Shown: positions 44,040 to 53,014 of the stretch, piece after piece
Position numbering within the stretch: position 1 is the stretch's first letter
Layout of the letters: every line of letters begins with the position of its first letter
From: Rubrivirga sp. SAORIC476
GTDB lineage: Bacteria; Bacteroidota; Rhodothermia; Rhodothermales; Rubricoccaceae
DNA: 64,000 bases
Reading direction: 5' to 3'
Assembly (NCBI RefSeq): GCF_002283555.1
Contig: NZ_MVOI01000011.1
Span: 62,001 to 126,000 of the forward strand
Notes under the pieces: model-generated
The model's database searches: none
What the model was told of the DNA's origin: nothing
Seen by the model: only the letters and a program-made list of their open reading frames with translations
Made by a program: the position numbers and the translations under genes

Positions 44040-44594
44040 ATGCCGCCGATCCTGCTCACGGGCCGCCTCACCGTTCTTCTCCTCGCGCTCGCCGTCGTCG
44101 GCTGCTCCGACCCGGCCCCGTCGGACCCCGCTCGGGCGGACTCCTCGGCCACGGAAGCCCCTCCCGTTACCTCCGGCCGCCAGTCGGTCGCGGACGTCGC
44201 CTCGGCCAACCCGCAGTTGCAGACGCTCCATCGCCTGCTCGTCGCCACCGGCCTGACTGAGACGCTCGCGGACACCTCTACGACGTACACGCTCTTCGCC
44301 CCCTCCGACGCCGCCTTCGCCGCGCTGGGCGAGGAGGCCCTCGCGGCCCTCGACGCCGACCCCGAGGCGGCCCGAGCCGCGCTCCTCGGACACGTCGTGG
44401 CGACGCGCATGCTCTCGTTCGACGTCTTCCCCGACCTCGCCATCGAGACCGTCGGCGGGTCGGAGTTGACGTTCGCCGAGGCGGGCGACGGACTCGCAGT
44501 CCAGTCCGGAGGTACCACGGCCCGCATCACCGACGCCGACCTGGACGCTGACAACGGCGTGGTTCACCTCATCGACACCGTCCTGATCCCATGA
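44040..44594 (+). CDS. Fasciclin-domain lipoprotein
   Basis: 184 residues. A lipoprotein signal ends ALAVVGC (Cys22). After an acidic linker a single FAS1 domain covers about residues 45-184 with the two conserved elements YTLFAPSDAAFAAL and the terminal GVVHLIDTVLIP. FAS1 domains mediate adhesion or bind ligands at the surface. It starts 3 bp after maf and its stop overlaps the SDR start (ATGA). Confidence 0.9.
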   Translation: MPPILLTGRLTVLLLALAVVGCSDPAPSDPARADSSATEAPPVTSGRQSVADVASANPQLQTLHRLLVATGLTETLADTSTTYTLFAPSDAAFAALGEEALAALDADPEAARAALLGHVVATRMLSFDVFPDLAIETVGGSELTFAEAGDGLAVQSGGTTARITDADLDADNGVVHLIDTVLIP

Positions 44595-45355
44595 CCGACG
44601 CTTCGACCGACAGCCCCGTCTACGTGCTGGTGGGCGGCACAGGCGGCATCGGGGCGCCGCTCGCCCGCCGCCTCGCCGCCGACGGCGCCCGCCTGGTGCT
44701 GGGCGCCCGCGACGGCGACCGCCTCGGGGCCCTCGCTGGGGAGACCGGCGCCCGCGCCTTCACCCTGGACGCCACCGATGCCGATGCCGTCTCCGGGCTG
44801 ATGGGTGCCGCGATGGAGGCCCACGGCCGCATCGACGGCGCGATCAACCTGGTCGGCTCCATCCTCCTGAAGCCCGCCCATGCCACCTCCCCTGCCGAGT
44901 TCGACGACACGCTGACGCTCAACCTGAAGACGGCGTTCTACGTCGTTCGCGCGGCCGCCAAGGCCATGCAGGCCAACAAGGTGCAGGAGGGCGGCTCCAT
45001 CGTCCTGATGTCGAGCGTCGCGGGCCGCTACGGGCTCCCGAACCACGAGGCCGTCGCGGCGGCCAAGGCCGGCATCGAGGGGCTCGTGCGCGCGGCGGCA
45101 GCGACCTACGCGCCCCGAGGGATCCGCGTCAACGCCGTCGCCCCTGGCCTCGTGCGGACACCGCTGGCGGGCCGCCTCGTGGCGACCGAGCAAGCCGTTG
45201 AGGCGTCCGCTGCGATGCACCCACTCGGTCGCATCGGCGAGCCCGAGGACCTGACCGACGCGCTCGCCTTCCTCCTGGACTCAGCGCGGAGCGCCTGGGT
45301 GACCGGCCAGACGCTCTCCGTCGACGGCGGCTTCGCGACGGTCCGGCCGCGATAA
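44591..45355 (+). CDS. Short-chain dehydrogenase-like protein lacking the catalytic tyrosine
   Basis: 254 residues with a Rossmann nucleotide site (VGGTGGIGAPLARRL), Ser142 in LMSSVAG, Lys159 in AAAKAG and the C-terminal SVDGGF. At the position of the catalytic Tyr (155, four before the Lys) there is Val, in NHEAVAAAK. Without tyrosine the usual oxidoreductase mechanism is not possible; a binding or unusual reaction is likely. The rest is close to the SDR fold. Coupled to the fasciclin gene by a 4-bp overlap. Confidence 0.85.
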   Translation: MTDASTDSPVYVLVGGTGGIGAPLARRLAADGARLVLGARDGDRLGALAGETGARAFTLDATDADAVSGLMGAAMEAHGRIDGAINLVGSILLKPAHATSPAEFDDTLTLNLKTAFYVVRAAAKAMQANKVQEGGSIVLMSSVAGRYGLPNHEAVAAAKAGIEGLVRAAAATYAPRGIRVNAVAPGLVRTPLAGRLVATEQAVEASAAMHPLGRIGEPEDLTDALAFLLDSARSAWVTGQTLSVDGGFATVRPR

Positions 45356-45469
45356 CCTCACGGCGGGGCACGGTCACGCACCGCGCGTGCGTTGGGAGCA
45401 CGCGGCATCGGCGCCTGTTCAGACGCTACCTTTTGGGCGATGGCGCGTCCCCCCGGCCCTCGCTTCTCT

Positions 45470-48205
45470 ATGTCCCTGATCGTCAAGATCGTGACGGCTG
45501 TCGGACTGGCCGCAGCTGCGATCTGGTCCGCTTCGTCCGTCCCCGTCCCGGCCCCCGCGCCCGCCCTGGCCCCGTGGGGGCCCTCCGAGGCCTCAGCCGA
45601 GGTCCTCGCCGACTCGCTCGCGCTCGACGTGCTGATCGGCCAGGTGGTCGGCGCCCCGGACGACGCGACCGGCCTTGACCGTGCCATCGCGGAAGGCCGC
45701 GTCGGGCGGATCGTCGTCTCCCCGCGCCGCGTCGACGCACACCTGGCGCGCCTCCGGGACTGGCAGGCCCGCGCCCCTCTTCCCCTTTCCCTCGCGACGC
45801 AGGCAGAGCAGGTGGCGCTGGACGGCCCCCTGACGGCCAGCACGGTCGGGCTCGCCGCTGCCGCTCGCCCCGACCTCGCCTTCATGACGGGCCGCGCCCG
45901 CGCCGAGAGCGCCCGCGACCTGGGCATCCAGACGCCCGGCTCCGGCCTCCGCCTCGGGGCCGACGAGACTTCAGAACGGCCCGTCGAGCAGGCGCTGGTG
46001 CGGGGTCTCCGGGAGGGCCAGACCCTCCCCGCGGTGACGCTGGCCGCCGCGGCGGACCTCGACGCGTTCGACACGCTCGCCGAGGCGGGCCTGATGGAGG
46101 TCCACGTGGACGCGTCCACCCCGTCTGGCGCGGCCCTGGTGGGCCAAGTCACCCAGCGTGGGTCGTACCGTGGGCTCGTCGTGGCCGATCTCGGCCGGAG
46201 CGCCGCCGGGGCGGTCGCGGCCCTGCGCGACGGCGCCGACCTCGTCGTCTCTTCGACCCCCTCCGCGGCCTATGATTCGCTGTCCCACGCGCTGCGAACG
46301 GGCCGGCTCGCGGCCGAGCGCGTCCGGGAAGCATCGCGGCGCATCCTCGCTGCCAAGGCGTGGAGCGGTCTTGAACTGGTGACTCCCGAGCCGCGCGGAG
46401 GGGGCGACGGCTCCACCCGGAGTCTGCGGATCGACCCCCTCCGAGCGCCTTCGGCCTCGCTCCTGCACCGCACCCAGCTCCTCACCGCCGAGATCGCTCG
46501 CGCGAGCGTGGCCGTCGTCCAGACCGAAGAGGGCCCGCTGCCGCTGGTCGGCCCGCGCCCGCGGCGGGTGTTCACGGTCGTGCTCGACCCCGGCGCATCC
46601 GTCGAGCGCGCACTGCCGTTCGTGAACACGCTCGCGACGGGGCTGGGGCCGGGCTCGTCGGCCAGCTACGCCCGCCTCGGGCTGGGGAAGGACGAGGCGC
46701 ACTACCGGGAGGCCCTGGACGCCACCCGCGACGCGGACGTGGTGGTGATCGCCGCCTTCCCCGACGCCGACGGACGACTGGCCGCCCGCCACCAGGCCGT
46801 CCTCGGCTCGCTCCCGACCCGCCTCCCGACGGTGATGGTCGCCTTCGACGATGGCGCGCTGGCCGCGGGCATGCGCCGCCCCGACGCGCTGCTCGTCGCG
46901 AACGGCACGTCGGAGATGGCCCAGACCGCCGCCGCGCAGGCCATCGCGGGACAGATCCCGGTGTCCGGTCGCCTGACCCGTCCGGTCGCAGGCCTCGCGG
47001 CAACCGGCGACGGCGTCCGCCTCGCGCAGCAGGTCCTTCGGCCCGGCAGTCCCGAAGAGGCGGGCATCGCCGCCGGAGCCGCCGCGCGCATCGACGACGT
47101 GATGCAGCGGGCCGTCTCGTCTGGCGCCTTCCCAGGCGGCGCCATCGCCGTCGGACGCTCGGGCGTGCTGCTGGCGCTCCAGGGCTACGGCCGCCTCACC
47201 GCAGGCGGCGCACGCGTCACGCCGGATACGCCGTACGACCTCGCTTCCCTCACCAAGGTGGTCGGGACGACGGCCACCGCCATGCGGATGGTCGAGGATG
47301 GCCGCCTCGACCTCGACGCCGAGGTGGTCGAGACCCTGCCTCGCTTCCGGACGATGGGCAAGGAGTACGTCACCACCCGCCAGTTGCTCTCCCACTCGGC
47401 GGGACAGCGCCCGTGGTACCCGTTCCACGCCCACGACATCGCCTCGCGTGAGGAGGCGCTGGACTTCATCTACGCCGACACCCTCCGCTATCCCCCGGGC
47501 ACGCGGTCGCGATACAGCGACTTCGACATGATCGTGCTCGGGGAGATGATGACCACCATCACCCGCGAGCCGCTCGGCGACCTGTTCGACGATGAGATCT
47601 TCGAGCCGCTCGGCATGACCGCGACTGGCTTCCGGGGCGTGGGCGTGCGTGACCCCGAGGCCGCGCCGACCGAGACCGATGCCACGTGGCGAGGACGGAC
47701 GCTGCAGGGCGAGGTCCACGACGAGGCCGCGTCGGTGTTCGGGGGCGAGGCGGGCCACGCGGGGCTGTTCTCGACCGCCGCCGACATGGCCCGCTTCGGC
47801 TTCATGCTCGCCAACGGCGGGCAGGCCAACGGCACGCGCATCTTCCGCCGGACGACCCTGGAGCGGTTCACCGAGCGCGTCCGCCTCCGAAGCACCTACC
47901 CGACCGGCCTCGGGTGGATGGTGAACTACGGCGACACGTCGGCGGGGAGCGCCTTCGGGCCACGCTCCTTTGGCCACACCGGCTTCACGGGCACCTCCAT
48001 CTGGGTCGACCCCGACCAGGAGTTGTTCGTCGTGCTTCTCACCAACCGCGTCCACCCGTCGCGACGCAACACCCGGATCCGCGAGGTGCGCCCGGCGCTC
48101 GCCGACGCGGTAGCGGGTGCCATCCAGACCCCACCTCGCGAGCCCGCCCGCGCCTGGGGCTTCGGCCCCGTCCCCACGGACTTGCCCGGCGTCGCCGTTC
48201 GCTAG
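45470..48205 (+). CDS. GH3-like domain fused to serine beta-lactamase-type hydrolase
   Basis: 911 residues from the ATG at 45470, which opens a signal or anchor segment (MSLIVKIVTAVGLAAAAIW); an ATG at 45440 is an alternative. Residues about 40-300 resemble the catalytic GH3 barrel (NagZ-like) but are short and lack the KHFPGHG loop; the nucleophile region reads VVADLGRSAAG. A GH3 C-terminal domain follows to about 530. From about 545 a class C beta-lactamase-type domain is intact: SLTK (Ser593, Lys596), RYSDFD and GHTGFTG. Such fusions occur in Bacteroidota and are thought to act on cell-wall material. The lactamase half should be active; the sugar half is doubtful. Confidence 0.8.
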   Translation: MSLIVKIVTAVGLAAAAIWSASSVPVPAPAPALAPWGPSEASAEVLADSLALDVLIGQVVGAPDDATGLDRAIAEGRVGRIVVSPRRVDAHLARLRDWQARAPLPLSLATQAEQVALDGPLTASTVGLAAAARPDLAFMTGRARAESARDLGIQTPGSGLRLGADETSERPVEQALVRGLREGQTLPAVTLAAAADLDAFDTLAEAGLMEVHVDASTPSGAALVGQVTQRGSYRGLVVADLGRSAAGAVAALRDGADLVVSSTPSAAYDSLSHALRTGRLAAERVREASRRILAAKAWSGLELVTPEPRGGGDGSTRSLRIDPLRAPSASLLHRTQLLTAEIARASVAVVQTEEGPLPLVGPRPRRVFTVVLDPGASVERALPFVNTLATGLGPGSSASYARLGLGKDEAHYREALDATRDADVVVIAAFPDADGRLAARHQAVLGSLPTRLPTVMVAFDDGALAAGMRRPDALLVANGTSEMAQTAAAQAIAGQIPVSGRLTRPVAGLAATGDGVRLAQQVLRPGSPEEAGIAAGAAARIDDVMQRAVSSGAFPGGAIAVGRSGVLLALQGYGRLTAGGARVTPDTPYDLASLTKVVGTTATAMRMVEDGRLDLDAEVVETLPRFRTMGKEYVTTRQLLSHSAGQRPWYPFHAHDIASREEALDFIYADTLRYPPGTRSRYSDFDMIVLGEMMTTITREPLGDLFDDEIFEPLGMTATGFRGVGVRDPEAAPTETDATWRGRTLQGEVHDEAASVFGGEAGHAGLFSTAADMARFGFMLANGGQANGTRIFRRTTLERFTERVRLRSTYPTGLGWMVNYGDTSAGSAFGPRSFGHTGFTGTSIWVDPDQELFVVLLTNRVHPSRRNTRIREVRPALADAVAGAIQTPPREPARAWGFGPVPTDLPGVAVR

Positions 48206-48253
48206 CGGACCCGACCGCCGTTCGGAGCGCGGCTCCGCCTCCTCCCCTCGTCT

Positions 48254-48562
48254 ATGCCCACCTACGTCTACCGCCGCCCCGACGGCACCACCTTCGAGGC
48301 CTTCCAGAGCATCTCCGCTCCGGCCCTCACCGAGGACCCCGAGACGGGTGTCCCCGTCACCCGCGTCATCTCCGGCGGCGCCGGCCTGCAGTTCAAGGGC
48401 GACGGCTTCTACATCACCGACTACGTCAAGAAGAGCGGCTCGGCGAGCGAGTCGGGCGAGGCGGCGCCGAAGAGCGAGACCTCCTCTGCCAAGCCCGCGC
48501 CGAAGAAGGCGGACAGCGCGCCCAAGGCGTCGACCAGCAGCAGCTCGTCGGCGAGCGAGTAG
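48254..48562 (+). CDS. FmdB-type regulatory protein without zinc cysteines
   Basis: 102 residues. The fold matches the FmdB zinc-ribbon family throughout (MPTYVYR, FEAFQSIS, PALTEDP, VTRVISGGAGLQFKGDGFY, ITDY), including the C-terminal GFYITDY box. In the family four cysteines bind zinc (CxxC twice); here they read RPDG and DPET, with no cysteine in the whole protein. The tail is Ser/Ala/Lys-rich and disordered. FmdB-like proteins have been suggested as regulators, without a defined reaction. It ends 6 bp before the convergent GWxTD gene. Confidence 0.85.
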   Translation: MPTYVYRRPDGTTFEAFQSISAPALTEDPETGVPVTRVISGGAGLQFKGDGFYITDYVKKSGSASESGEAAPKSETSSAKPAPKKADSAPKASTSSSSSASE

Positions 48563-48568
48563 GCCGGG

Positions 48569-49966
48569 CTACGGCACCACGCCGGATCGCCACTGCCGCT
48601 GGACGTGGCGGAGCAGGTCGGCGTAGGCACGGCTGCGCTGGAAGGTGAGGACGGAGAACGAGGCGCTCTCGAACGGCCGCCCGGCGGTCCGCTCGAAGAC
48701 GAACAGCGACGGGCCACCGCCGCCGAGGGCGTAGCTCCAGCGCTCGCCGGTCGGGGTCGCCTCCACGAAGCCGGGCGGGCCGAGGAGGACGTAGAGCATG
48801 CCCTGGTCCGTCTTCCACCCCTCCTTGTAGGTCGCGAAGAGCCGGTTGGCCTCCTCGACCCGCTCGTAGTACGCGCGGACGGTCGCCGCCGCGAGGCGAC
48901 GGTCGTCGAGGCGCTCACCCCAGAACCGGTCGAAGGCACGCCGCTGCGCGGCCGGGCTCTCGGCCTCGGTGATGGCATCGAACTCCCCCGGCCTGGCGAG
49001 GTACGTCAGAGGCCCGATCAGGTCGCCGAGGCGGGTCACCTGGGGATAGTCGCGGCGGCGCACGACGAACAGCCGCTCCGAGGCGTCGAGACTCTCGCCG
49101 CCGGGGGCTTCCACCCGGATCTCCGCCCGGTACACGCCGGGGTCGAGCGGCGGCACCGGGGCCTCCACATCGACGGCGTCCGCCGGGTTGAGGAGGGTCT
49201 GGCGGACCGTCTGGACCGTGTCGACGCGCGACGCGTCTACGCCGCGAGCGGCGAGGCTGCCCTCCAGCGGCACGAAGTCGTCCATGGGTCGGGCCGGCGC
49301 GTCGTCGGCGGTCAGGCGGAGGACCGTGAGGACCGTCACCGCCTCGTCGGGGAGTCCGGTGGCCTGTGCGACGGCGCGGAGCGAATCGAGGCGCGCCGGC
49401 ACCGCGGACACATCCACCGGGGCGACCTCTCCCGAAGGCTGCTCCCCTTCGAGGCGGAGACCGCCCAGAGCCGGTGCTTCCGACGGGACCGCGACGACGA
49501 CCTGAAGCTGGCGCTCCGCCGTTCGTCCGCTTCCGAGGTCCTCCAGAACGGCCCGGACGAGGTAGCGACCCGGCGGCACGTCGAACCGCTCGGCCCGCCA
49601 CGTCGGCGTCACAGACCTCGCCGCCTCGCCAGCCCCGACCCGGAGGGAGTCGCGGACCGAGCGCGTGCGCGGGGCGCCTCCCTCCTGCTCAACGGTCACC
49701 ACCCACTCGGCCGCCGCGACGAGGCCGTCCTCGGCCGGGCGGAACACCAGCGAGGACGGCGGAAGCCCGAGGCGCACGTCCACGCCCGATGCATCGTCCC
49801 GGACGCTGGCGACGGCGTCGAGGACGAACACTGGCTCACCGGCCCGGTAGGCCGCCGCGTTGGCGTCGATCCGCGCCTCAGGGGGCACCGATCCGCTGCA
49901 CCCGACCCCCATCAGCGCCACGCCGACCAGGACGAGCGCGCGCAGGCGGGACCGCGGCGGGGCCAC
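48569..49966 (-). CDS. GWxTD domain lipoprotein
   Basis: 465 residues from a GTG at 49966, the start that gives a lipoprotein signal (ALVLVGVALMGVGC, Cys23); no ATG fits. The N-terminal half is beta-sandwich-like. The C-terminal domain bears the family-defining EGWKTDQGMLYVLLGPP followed by ERWSYALGG. GWxTD proteins are common in Rhodothermota and their relatives; the function is unknown. It follows tpiA after 62 bp on the same strand. Confidence 0.85.
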   Translation of the reverse strand: MAPPRSRLRALVLVGVALMGVGCSGSVPPEARIDANAAAYRAGEPVFVLDAVASVRDDASGVDVRLGLPPSSLVFRPAEDGLVAAAEWVVTVEQEGGAPRTRSVRDSLRVGAGEAARSVTPTWRAERFDVPPGRYLVRAVLEDLGSGRTAERQLQVVVAVPSEAPALGGLRLEGEQPSGEVAPVDVSAVPARLDSLRAVAQATGLPDEAVTVLTVLRLTADDAPARPMDDFVPLEGSLAARGVDASRVDTVQTVRQTLLNPADAVDVEAPVPPLDPGVYRAEIRVEAPGGESLDASERLFVVRRRDYPQVTRLGDLIGPLTYLARPGEFDAITEAESPAAQRRAFDRFWGERLDDRRLAAATVRAYYERVEEANRLFATYKEGWKTDQGMLYVLLGPPGFVEATPTGERWSYALGGGGPSLFVFERTAGRPFESASFSVLTFQRSRAYADLLRHVQRQWRSGVVP

Positions 49967-50028
49967 CTGTCGTCCCGGTCTGCGACAGCGGGGCCAAGCG
50001 CTGTGTCGGGGACGCCCGGCCCGGCGTC

Positions 50029-50790
50029 TCAGCACGCGTCGTCGGCGTCCATGGACGCGCGTGCCGCCGCGACGATGGCGGCGAAAGAGGCCGCGTCCAG
50101 GCTCGCACCACCGACGAGAGCACCGTCGAGGTCGGGCTGCGCGAACAGCTCCGCCGCGTTGTCGGGCTTGACGCTGCCGCCGTAGAGGATCTCGATGTCC
50201 TCCCCCTCCTCGAAGCGCGCAGCCAGCGCCCCGCGGATGGCCGCGTGCATGGCCTGCGCCTGCTCCGGGGAAGCGGTGCGCCCGGTGCCGATGGCCCAGA
50301 CGGGCTCGTAGGCGACCACGAGGTCGGCCGACTCCACCTCGGCGAGCGAGTCGGCGAGTTGGGCGAGCACGATCGCCTCGGCGTCGCCGGATTCGCGCTC
50401 CTCCAGCGTCTCGCCGACGCACAGGATCGGGGCCAGACGGGCGGCCTGCGCGGCGCGCACCTTCTCGGCCACGAACGCGCTCGTCTCTCCGAACAGCTGC
50501 CGCCGCTCGGAGTGGCCCACGATGACGTACTCGACCCCGAGATCGTCCAGCATCGACGCGGCGACCTCGCCCGTGAACGCACCCGACGCGGCCGGGTGGA
50601 CGTTCTGAGCGCCGAGCCGCACCTCGCTGTCGCGGAGCCGCTCGGCGACGGCATCCAGCCAGATGGCAGGTGGGCACACGGCCACGCCCACGTCGTCCGC
50701 GTCGGCGGCGACGGCCGCCACGACGTCGGCGGCGAGGCCCACGGCATCCGCGTGGCTGAGGTTCATTTTCCAGTTTCCAGCGACGAGCAT
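50029..50790 (-). CDS. tpiA: Triosephosphate isomerase
   Basis: 253 residues with all active-site elements: NWKMN (Lys), IVGHSERR (catalytic His), AYEPVWAIGTG (catalytic Glu) and the phosphate loop YGGSVKPDN. It interconverts dihydroxyacetone phosphate and glyceraldehyde 3-phosphate. It lies 10 bp after the PAS/GAF gene, so the glycolytic gene appears to sit in an operon with a sensor and a peroxidase. Confidence 0.97.
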   Translation of the reverse strand: MLVAGNWKMNLSHADAVGLAADVVAAVAADADDVGVAVCPPAIWLDAVAERLRDSEVRLGAQNVHPAASGAFTGEVAASMLDDLGVEYVIVGHSERRQLFGETSAFVAEKVRAAQAARLAPILCVGETLEERESGDAEAIVLAQLADSLAEVESADLVVAYEPVWAIGTGRTASPEQAQAMHAAIRGALAARFEEGEDIEILYGGSVKPDNAAELFAQPDLDGALVGGASLDAASFAAIVAAARASMDADDAC

Positions 50791-50800
50791 CGGTTCGGGG

Positions 50801-52534
50801 TCAAGAGTCAGAAGAAGGGTCTGCCTGGTGAGCCGCCACCTCGGCGGTCACCGCTTCGGCGAGGGACGAGAGGAGCCGGAGCTCGTCCTCGGTCCAGGCA
50901 TGGGGCGAGTGGTCGATGGCGCAGAGGGCGCCGATGACGTGACCGTCGGGTGCGGCCACGGGGACGCCGAGGTACGCGATCACGTCCATGGCCTCGACGG
51001 CCGGATTGTCGGAGACCCGCGGTGACGTCCGCGCGTCGTCCACCACCATCGGCCGCCGTTCGTTGGCGACGTGCTGGCAGAAGGAGTGGCTGAGCGGCGT
51101 CTCCGTCAGGTCTGTCCCCGTCCGGCCGGCGAACACCTGGCGGTCCTCGTCGACGAGCGAGACGAGGGACACCGGTACGCCCAAGGACGCGGAGACGAGC
51201 CGGGTCAGCGCCTCGAACGACTCCGAGGGCTCGGCGCCCAGAAGGCCCGTCCGGCGGAGCGCGTCGAGGCGCGCGGCGAGGGCGGCAGGGTCGGGGGGGG
51301 CGGCCAGCACGCCGACGTCCACCGTCTCAGCCGAAGCGCCCTGCCCGCCCCAGCCCCCGGCGTCCACCAGGTCGGCCCACCGCTCGGCGGCGTCGGCGTC
51401 CTGGATCGGGGTCGTGTCGTAGGCGACGCCCACGAGGCGCGTCCCTTCCTCACCGGGGATGGAGGTGCCCCGAACCCAGAGGCTCGCCGGGTTGTCGGCC
51501 AGCCGCGCCCGCAGGTCGAGGGTTCGTCCTGGCGCGGCCAGCACATCGCGGAAGGCTGCCCTGGCGACCTCGGGGTCGATGAGGGCGTCGGCGAGATCCT
51601 CGACGGACTTGGCCCCTGGCCGCCCGAACAGCGCGCGGAGGACGGCGGTGGAGCGGACGAGGTGACCGTGAGCGTCCAGCACGAAGGTGCCGACCAGCCC
51701 CGCCTCGACGGCCCCTTCGATCTCCTCGGCATGGATGCGCGAGGTGACATCCACGACGGCCACGACGGCACCGCGGACGTCGCCCCCCACGCGGACCGGG
51801 GCGAAGGCGAGGTCGAGCCACTCGGCCGGCCGCAGGTCCGAGGCGGCGCGGCGCACGCGGGTGCGCACGGTCTCACCGGACAGCGCGCGCTGCCAGTGTG
51901 CTCCCCAGGTGCCCCGCTCCAGAACGGGCTCGCCGAGAAAGAGCGCCTCGTCGGCGTCGAGGCCGAGGTCGCGGGCCGACTGGTTGACGACCAGGACCCT
52001 CCCCTCGGCGTCCACCGAGGCGATGGCGTCGGGGGTGGCGTCGAGGACGGCGCGGAGTTGGGCGCGCTCCCGGTCCAGCGCCATGTGCGCGTCCTGAAGG
52101 TGCGCCTCCGACGCCAGCAACGTGGTCACGTCGCGGGCCTCCAGCAAGAACCAGAGCTCTCCGTCGGGGCCGTCGACCGACTGCACATCCACGAGGAGGG
52201 TGCTCTCGACGCCGTCGCGGCGAATGGGCGCCAGGAATCGGTCGAGGAGCCCGCCTCGCGCCAGACGGACGCTCTCTGCCACTCGATCCGGCTCTGCCCA
52301 CCACGGCGCCTCCTGCACCTGCGAGCCGAGGGCGACGCGGCGGGAGGGAAACAGGTCGGCCGCGGCATCGCTCAGAGCCCGGATTCGCCCCTCGCCGTCG
52401 GCGACGAGGCTGAGACCGAACGACGCCTCGAACACGGTCTTGTAGAGGTCCGCCGGCATGGGTGAGGGCACGCCCTCCCGGACCACCTCGTGGCGGTCGG
52501 TCGGCGCAGGGTCGAGCGAGGGGCGCAGGTCCAT
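50801..52534 (-). CDS. Multi-PAS, GAF sensor protein without output domain
   Basis: 577 residues, cytoplasmic. Three PAS-like units are seen (starting near 30 with YKTVFEASFGLSLV, 160 with LDATPDAIASVDAEGRVL, and 278 with VEAGLVGTFVLDAHGHLV), then a GAF domain near 420-565 with SHSFCQHVA and YLGVPVAAPDGHVIGALC. No kinase, GGDEF or phosphatase domain follows; it ends in an acidic tail. It must signal through a partner or bind a ligand directly. Start ATG 52534 lies 12 bp after bcp; an ATG at 52459 is an alternative. Confidence 0.75.
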   Translation of the reverse strand: MDLRPSLDPAPTDRHEVVREGVPSPMPADLYKTVFEASFGLSLVADGEGRIRALSDAAADLFPSRRVALGSQVQEAPWWAEPDRVAESVRLARGGLLDRFLAPIRRDGVESTLLVDVQSVDGPDGELWFLLEARDVTTLLASEAHLQDAHMALDRERAQLRAVLDATPDAIASVDAEGRVLVVNQSARDLGLDADEALFLGEPVLERGTWGAHWQRALSGETVRTRVRRAASDLRPAEWLDLAFAPVRVGGDVRGAVVAVVDVTSRIHAEEIEGAVEAGLVGTFVLDAHGHLVRSTAVLRALFGRPGAKSVEDLADALIDPEVARAAFRDVLAAPGRTLDLRARLADNPASLWVRGTSIPGEEGTRLVGVAYDTTPIQDADAAERWADLVDAGGWGGQGASAETVDVGVLAAPPDPAALAARLDALRRTGLLGAEPSESFEALTRLVSASLGVPVSLVSLVDEDRQVFAGRTGTDLTETPLSHSFCQHVANERRPMVVDDARTSPRVSDNPAVEAMDVIAYLGVPVAAPDGHVIGALCAIDHSPHAWTEDELRLLSSLAEAVTAEVAAHQADPSSDS

Positions 52535-52546
52535 CGGAAGAGAGCG

Positions 52547-53014
52547 TCAGGCGGGCAGTTTGGCGAGAATCTCCTCCGCGTGGCGGTCAGTCTTGGGTCG
52601 CTTGAACACGTGGATCACGCGGCCGTCGGCTCCGATCAAGAAGGTCGTCCGCTTCGTCCCCATGGACTTCCTGCCGTACAGGTTCTTCTCCCCCCACGCG
52701 CCGTAGGCCTCCAGGATCTCGTGCTCGGGGTCCGCGAGGAGCGGGAACAGGAGGTCGTACTTGGCCGCGAACCGCTCGTGGCTCTCGACCGGATCGGCCG
52801 AGACGCCGACGACCGCTACGCCCGCCTCGGTGAGGTCGCCTGTGTGGTCGCGGAGGTTGCACGCCTGCTTGGTGCAGCCCGGCGTGTCGTCCTTCGGGTA
52901 GAAGTAGAGCGCGAGCGGCTTCCCCGCGAAGTCGGCCAGCCGGACGGTCGCGCCGGTCTGGTCGATGCCTTCGAAGGCAGGGGCGAGGTCTCCGGGGGCG
53001 GGCATGTCAGCCAT
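52547..53014 (-). CDS. bcp: Thioredoxin-dependent thiol peroxidase (Bcp/PrxQ)
   Basis: 155 residues, normal length. Peroxidatic Cys47 and resolving Cys52 stand in PGCTKQAC, preceded by YPKDDT. The enzyme reduces peroxides using thioredoxin. Its start overlaps the end of surE by 8 bp. An ATG at 53005 (MPAPGD) is an alternative. Confidence 0.95.
   Translation of the reverse strand: MADMPAPGDLAPAFEGIDQTGATVRLADFAGKPLALYFYPKDDTPGCTKQACNLRDHTGDLTEAGVAVVGVSADPVESHERFAAKYDLLFPLLADPEHEILEAYGAWGEKNLYGRKSMGTKRTTFLIGADGRVIHVFKRPKTDRHAEEILAKLPA

Noticed and set aside
45427-45435. TACCTTTTG as promoter of the GH3/lactamase gene
   Set aside because: It resembles the -7 box, but has one base too many and no TTG at the right distance; used only as weak support for the start at 45470.
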